Assembly: GCA_036346225.1 (NCBI GenBank)
Contig: JARFIW010000599.1
Coordinates: 1,258,501 to 1,322,500, forward strand
Length of the DNA stretch: 64,000 nucleotides
Source of the DNA: Platerodrilus igneus
Taxonomy: Eukaryota; Arthropoda; Insecta; Coleoptera; Lycidae
Reading direction: 5' to 3'
Position 1 is the stretch's first letter, and every line of letters starts with the position of its first letter. Shown in pieces: positions 58,281-64,000 of this stretch. A program made the position numbers and the translations under genes. The notes under the pieces were generated by a model. It was not told the origin of the DNA and ran no database searches. It saw nothing but the letters and a program-made list of their open reading frames with translations.

Positions 58281-58799
58281 TTAAATATCACATACGGCGT
58301 AAATTTTGTAGAAAATTAATAGTTTCAAAGAATCTTGGAGAAACCGGGGCTTAATATTCACGAGAATGTGCGATACGGGGTTATTAAACCCAGATAACAG
58401 TCCACATGGACTAAAATATAATCGATAATAAAGAATATCAATTTGCACCAATACGAACAGGTTAGAAAAGGAAAGAGAAAATGCGTCAAGCAAAGACACA
58501 TATAGTAAAAGGCGGGATTTAAGCAACGTCACGAGGGTCACAATTGGTTGAAAATAGGATGCAAATATCAGAGGTAGAAACAACAATTTCTGTACAAAAT
58601 TAATTAGTTTTTCTCGGACATGCTTATGCGTGCCGTGTTGAAATTTCTGAGATTTAAATGGGACGAGTGAAAATTCGTAAAATCGACGCGCGAGCGACAG
58701 ACTGGGAACATAGAATGAGGAATTCTTTAGAATTACCGTTTTGAGGACAAAAGCGACGTGCCGGCTTTTTGCTATATATACCGAGATGAATATAAACAA
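58281..58799 (-). CDS. unidentified 172-codon open frame
   Basis: A hydrophobic, Leu/Phe-rich minus-strand frame with several possible membrane segments (for example residues 1-20, 78-92 and 105-125). There are no motifs I recognise and no neighbouring gene or promoter signs. It lies between (TA)n tracts in AT-rich DNA, where long Phe/Leu/Ile/Tyr-rich frames can arise by chance. I cannot support a function. Confidence 0.2.
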   Translation of the reverse strand: MFIFISVYIAKSRHVAFVLKTVILKNSSFYVPSLSLARRFYEFSLVPFKSQKFQHGTHKHVREKLINFVQKLLFLPLIFASYFQPIVTLVTLLKSRLLLYVSLLDAFSLSFSNLFVLVQIDILYYRLYFSPCGLLSGFNNPVSHILVNIKPRFLQDSLKLLIFYKIYAVCDI

Positions 58800-59945
58800 G
58801 CCCTCTTAGACTCTTAGACTTTTGACTATTCGATGCGTTAAAAGCTCTTACATCCGCGACTTGATTGAAGATGTTAAACAGTGCATTTTAGTTTGATAAA
58901 ATAATTTAAAATTTTGCTCGTATATTTTAGTGATTCAAAATAGTTGGTTATTTACGTGCTAACATGAATGTACTTCAGTGCACTTAGATACAAGGTAATA
59001 AAATTTAGTTTCACTGTACCAATTAGCAAAATTTACAACGACAAATGTATACACAAAAGTAGGCAGTTTTGGCGTATATTGGTGAAAGAAGTATGAAGTT
59101 ATTTGCTATTTTTCGAGGGTGTTAATAATTAATTGGTTCAAATACGTGTCTGGATCCACGAAACAAGGGTCAGATATACACAGATGAATTCCGGAAAAGC
59201 CCAGAAACAACTTTAAATAAATGGGGATGGAGAAAATTTTAAAAGCGTTGAGAATTAGAAGTCAGAATATAATCCTGTTGGAATGGTGTGATTAACTAAA
59301 GGGACGATGTACTTTGAAGCTACGAGGACAGTAACCTTCAGGTAAATTATACTATTTTGTTTGACATTTTTGTGTGTGTTGAATAACTTTATAATTGATT
59401 TACTTTAAATGGACATTAGTGAAATTGTACTAACCATAAAATTTTAATTTTAAGATGAAATTTGCTTGTTGAAGTAGAAAGGAGTATTTAGTTTTGATGT
59501 TCGGTAATATGACAAAATTTGGGTATGTCTTTGAGCTCAATTAGACGAACCTGGTTAATTAACGTAAAGGGGTGGTAGATGCTCCTTTATACTCAGACTC
59601 GGTCTGCTTATATTGTTATATTAATTAGTAGGCATCCAACAAGGACTTTAATTTTGGATGCACATTAAAATGATAATAAAATTAATCTTGAAATTCTTTT
59701 AAAACTGAAATTTATGCTGAGTTTTAATTTTGAAATTTTAATGTATTCTGAATATTGATGTAAATAGAGTTAACGTTGATGTTTTTGGTAGGAATGTGTT
59801 GTTTTTTTATGAATGAGGAGGTTTATAACATTAGGTGAGCAGCCGAGGCGAAAAGAGGATCACAGCCGTTATGACGCCCAATCTGTGGGACTAGAATTTT
59901 TTGTTGAAAGGACCCAGTTCCCGCATTCAAAGGAGTATATCACAG

Positions 59946-59947
<2 letters not shown>
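58800..59947. other. AT-rich DNA, nothing recognised
   Basis: No gene or known repeat; ends at the third (TA)n tract. Confidence 0.35.

Positions 59948-59986
<39 letters not shown>
59948..59986. repeat. (TA)n microsatellite
   Basis: About 19 TA units, preceded by TATCACAGCA as at 57513. Confidence 0.9.
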
Positions 59987-59988
<2 letters not shown>

Positions 59989-60932
59989 GAACCGTATAGG
60001 TGGGGTTAGTTATCACCTTTTCTGCTGTTAATAAGCCGGCGCCTCCGACCATTAATCGCCTATTTAATTCTACTTTAAGAGCGAAACGTGTCTGTGCCAT
60101 TTATCCACTACTTATATTCACTATTCTTCCCGTAATAAACATACTAAGTTATTAGCTCTGTTTACTAACCATCGATTTAATTTACACGAGCATATAACCA
60201 ATACTGCTACACGACATTGCACCCGGCCCCACACTAGCTGTGGGCTAGTTAGTTTTTATTTCGTACTTTCTTTCATATCTTTTGTCTTTGTGCGTCTTGT
60301 TGAGTCTTTGTGGGTCGTGTGTTTCGTGTGTTTTTCCACTCCCTATATTTATATACCTTTGATCACGTTATTGTTCTAGCCAATTAAAAATCTTACATAT
60401 TTCACAATCGTACATCATCCCTACATGTGCTTTAAAGTTAATGGTTTAAATCCATTTTTATTATTGCCATTGCTAATTGAAATTACCCTATAATTAAATT
60501 TAAGTTTTTCTGCGATATTCTAAAGTATTTCCTGTTAATATTTTTATAGATATCACGAAAAATTACATTTTATTACGTACTTCTGATTTTGAATTTTCTA
60601 GAACAAACTAGCATTTCCTTTGGCGCCTAAATTTAAAATTTTCTAAATTTCACAGGATGTTAGATCTCAGTTGATAGGTTATGTTCATTTAAAGTGTCAA
60701 TTGTCACCCAAAGTCGAACTAGGATTGGATATTTATCTTAATTCAGGTCAGTGATAGGTCACATTTTAAATAGAATTGTTTGTGATTGGCCGAAAATATT
60801 ATTTTAAATTTGGATTAATTTAAAAATGTTCTTGGGTGTTACAGACGGAAATGTCGGAAAGGCGAACAAAAGAAAAAAATTAATTAATGCGAAGAAAAAA
60901 CAAAGAAACAATTAATGCGAACAGAACACAAA
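59987..60932. other. AT-rich DNA left of the BEL/Pao element
   Basis: No gene. TGTAACACCC on the minus strand (end near 60842) has the form of an LTR start, and about 90 bases separate it from the BEL/Pao coding end. This may be the start of the 3' LTR, but no second copy exists to confirm it. Confidence 0.3.
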
Positions 60933-62411
60933 TTACAAACAATGTAAAGAATACAGCTTAGCGACAGGACGTTTCAGCTCGACTTGAGCGGTCTTGATGG
61001 TAACAACGCGAACGACACCATCAGTTCCCAGATGTATCGCTACCACACGTCCAAGGGACCAACGAAGAGGTGGAACGGTCTCGGCTTTAATTAGTACTAA
61101 GGTATCCAAAAGAACTGGAGGAGACGTTTTGTACCATTTGGACCATTGCTGGAACGTATGCAAATACTCCTTAGACCAACTGGACCAAAAATCTTGATGA
61201 ATTCGTTGGAGCAATTGCCAACGAGAAAGATGGTTGAGCGGAATGTCGGAAAGGTCAGGTATCAGAATAGCAGTTAAAGGTGCCAAAGTCAGAAAGTGAC
61301 CTGGTGTAAGGCAAGTCAAGTCATTGGAGTCACTGCTCACGGGTGTGAGAGGACGCGAATTTAAGATGGACTCAATTTGAAGAAAGACAGTGGCTAATTC
61401 CCCGTAGGTCAATACTTGTTTACCTATGGGTTGAAGAAGCAAGGGTTTAACGGATTTCACTACCGCCTCCCACAAGCCACCAAAATGAGGTGAAGCCGGT
61501 GGTATAAAATGCCATGAAATATGGTCCTAAGAAGCAGCAAGCTTGGCGAGATGAATTAACTGTTTATGAGCACCCACAAAATTTGTGCCACAATCGCTAT
61601 AGCGGTAATCACACGCCTGGCAATAAATCGACGATGAGCCGCTAGAAAGGCGTCCGTTGACAAGTCGGATACGACTTCAAGGTGCAGCACCTTGGTATCC
61701 ATACAAATAAAAAGACAAATACGATTTTAAAACTTTGGTGCCTCGTAGTCGAGACATGGTAATAAAAAAGCGACCCGCGAAGTCGACACCTGAACTCAAA
61801 AAAGATTTTACTTGCGTAACTCGGCAAGTTGCCTATAGGAGGTTGTAATGCGACCGGATTGGTCTTCTAGCACGTTAGACAATGACTTAAAACACAACGG
61901 ATAGATTGCCTTCCAGAAATAATCCAGAAATGCTGACTGACGAGAAAATGGACCATTTGAGTACCTGCGTGAAAGTATTTTAAATTAACGTAAGTGACAT
62001 AAAGATCAGTAAATCGACTTTTGCTAGGTAACAAAGCGGGAAATTTACGATCAGAGGACAAAGGCGACCCCCGACCCGCAAGATTCCATCACGAATAAAA
62101 GGGGACAACTTGCAAAAACTATTTTTTTAAGATGGATCCGTACTGAATGACCTCAAGCTCGATAGCAAAATAAGATTGTTGAGTGTGTGCAAGTAAAGGG
62201 ATCAAAGCATTGTGCAACTTAGAAGAGGACAAAGGTCCGGAATACTTTTCATGTGGCTGACGTAGATTACGAAAACGGAGAATCCAAGCAAGGGAAAGGA
62301 AGAGTGATTTTCTAGAATTGATTGAATCCAACAGGAGGTTACGACAGCGATAGAGCGTTCTTGGATGAGAACTTCAGGAGAATTAAAATATGGTATATGT
62401 GGACTGTCCAA
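60933..62411 (-). pseudogene. BEL/Pao polyprotein end: integrase and DUF5641
   Basis: On the minus strand from 62411 a degraded upstream part leads to the integrase zinc module (62061-61867): FPALLPSKSRFTDLYV, LKYFHAGTQ, FLVSQHFWIISGRQSIR and CVLSHCLTC. The core is read with frame changes at about 61830-61560, including the motif of a frame near CGTNFVG. A clean 180-codon frame (61475-60933) starts MWEAVVKSVKPLL and continues ILNSRPLTPVSSDSNDLTCL, TPGHFL and the DUF5641 strand LGTDGVVRVVTIKTAQVELK with RPVAKLY. This is the usual BEL/Pao C-terminal order. Frameshifts in the core make it inactive. Confidence 0.8.
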
Positions 62412-64000
62412 TCAGCTTACAAGTTCTCCAAATTAAAATTCCTGAACAGTAATTATCAAAGTACCTTTTTGGTTAACTCTTCTTTTCGATTATTTAATAA
62501 AATTATTAAAGTAGTGTTGTCTTGAAGAATTTTTCTTGTTCATAATGGTAATTTATAATTCCATTTTTGTATGTAATTTGCATTTAGAAACAGCTTTTTA
62601 TTCATTGCAGCCTTGCAACTATCAAACTACAATATGTTTACTACATATTTCTATTACTATCTTTGCATAGGAACAGCTCACGCTTTTTAATTAAAATAAC
62701 ATTTCACGCTCTTCTAATGAATGAAATCGAACGAATGAATGATCTCTCCTTGATAAGCGATTCTGTATATACAAATTGGCTTTTTTCGAAAATTTACCAC
62801 AATAATCTCAAACATCATGATGTAATCGTTCTTGGAATGGCCAATTAATATGTAAATTCGTTGAGCTTTATGACCTCTTATCTCGTTCCAGGTACTGTGA
62901 CGCGTTCTATATGTCCTTGTCTTACCTATACACTATTGTTGTGCGTCACATGCTAATGCAGCAAGATAATCGATTATTTCTGGGATTTTACGAGTTATTT
63001 TCAATGTTTAAGCTGCTTCCTGGAATGAAAATGTTTATTTAATAAGTTTATACGAATTTGACGATTCCTAAATCCTGATGACTTATCTTCTAGAAAGTTT
63101 TTTATTTAGATGGATTACTGTTATTCACAGGTTAATTAATTTAAACTTTAATTGGTTTTTTAATGCAAAACGGTTTGCGCTTTATAGGAAATATTTGCTT
63201 TCAGTACACAAAATTATTTATTAATTTTGGGGTTTTTAAATACACGTGTTGATTTTAGTTTCGCTAACGAAATGCATAAAGCTGTACTCTTGTATGCTAT
63301 TTACAGCAAATCAAATGCATTTTTATCTAAACCACATTGATAATTAATAAGTAAAATAAACGGCTTTGTATTAAAACGATCGATTTAAATGCCCTGTACA
63401 GTAATCTTACAATCAGTTATTTCTACAACTTACGTTACTTGCTATTTATTTACAATACACTTATATAATGCAAGGTGATTATTTATACACGCGCAATCTG
63501 CATTTCTGCATTGTACATCAATGAATAAAGGGATGCTTGTATTAAACAGGGTGTAACCATGAATTTACGGATGTTTCCGTTTTTCCGGATTCTATTATAT
63601 TTTAGTGGAATTTATTTTTAGAATTATAGGGTCTCAATGAACTCTCGTGACCCCTTATCACGTCATTATTATTTTGTTATTTAAGTACTTTCTATTTACT
63701 TTGTTGTGTGAAAATTTTGACTTTATTTTACGTGCTTTAAGTACATTTGGTCGGCCTATAAAAAACTATATAAATGTACCTCGACTATTGAAAATCTCTT
63801 TCTCTCAGGGTATCTACACCTACCTAACGTGGGTTCTGTGGTAAGTAAATGGTTACGACACCGACCAAACAGCACTACCTTATTATTACTGACGTTAATC
63901 TTTTTTACTTGTATATGCCAAATCAACAACAGATTCGCATAACCTTGTGTGGTAAATTGTGAGAATTAAATGATAAGGGAGTATTTTTGGTCTGTATAAA
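62412..64000. other. AT-rich DNA, nothing recognised
   Basis: Short frames only (62663-62848, 63647-63844), without motifs. ACAGGGTGTAACC near 63548 recalls mariner-type miniature element ends. Confidence 0.35.

Overview
This is nuclear DNA of an AT-rich, transposon-laden arthropod, most likely an insect. The signs are a divergent histone H3/H4 pair, an animal AP-3 delta gene, a copia element whose primer-binding site matches Drosophila copia (initiator tRNA-Met fragment), and insect-type gypsy, BEL/Pao, jockey and RTE retroelements. The spliceosomal introns I can define are mostly 42-50 bases long, which I associate with beetles; the order is an inference. No CRISPR array, rRNA gene or intact tRNA gene was found.

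Left part (1-9.1 kb): mostly anonymous AT-rich DNA with a possible three-exon gene end (2379-2836), a tandem duplication (5206-5491), a CpG-rich promoter-like patch (about 5750-5885), a decayed LINE end on the minus strand and a tRNA-type SINE.

9145-25620 is one old gypsy element, with LTRs of about 210 bases and an ACAT target duplication, that has been opened repeatedly by later insertions. These are solo LTRs of a family I call A, a family-C solo LTR, a gag-only family-A element that itself carries a family-B solo LTR, an undefined block, and an almost intact RTE-type LINE. Most insertions can be undone on paper because short target duplications are preserved. Two more family-A solo LTRs (25683-26289, 26708-27328) and a GC-rich, 5'-truncated jockey LINE (27812-29656) follow.

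30.0-31.25 kb holds a head-to-head H3/H4 pair. H3 is canonical, but H4 carries four replacements (G4D, G9D, R45G, E63K), both 3' stem-loops are mutated, and the only H3 TATA box lies too close to the start codon. It looks like a decaying orphan copy. A solo LTR (31706-32985, ACGT duplication), two candidate exons and a decayed RNase-H-bearing LINE lie to its right.

38.8-39.55 kb carries the first four exons of AP-3 complex subunit delta. Its fifth exon is not in the window. The DNA after exon 4 carries an 11.2-kb DNA transposon (39864-51063) with CCCAGATAGC inverted ends, a 5-base ATTAC duplication, clustered ACGT-core motifs near both ends and two genes on the minus strand: a DUF4806-type protein with tiny introns, then a transposase. 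It has in turn been invaded by a foldback element, a family-B LTR and a copia element that contains its own LINE. This two-gene element is the most interesting object in the window.

Right part (51-64 kb): BEL/Pao integrase pieces (one with its catalytic core deleted), a nearly complete jockey/CR1-like LINE, an RTE fragment, a degenerate minisatellite, three (TA)n tracts and otherwise featureless AT-rich DNA.
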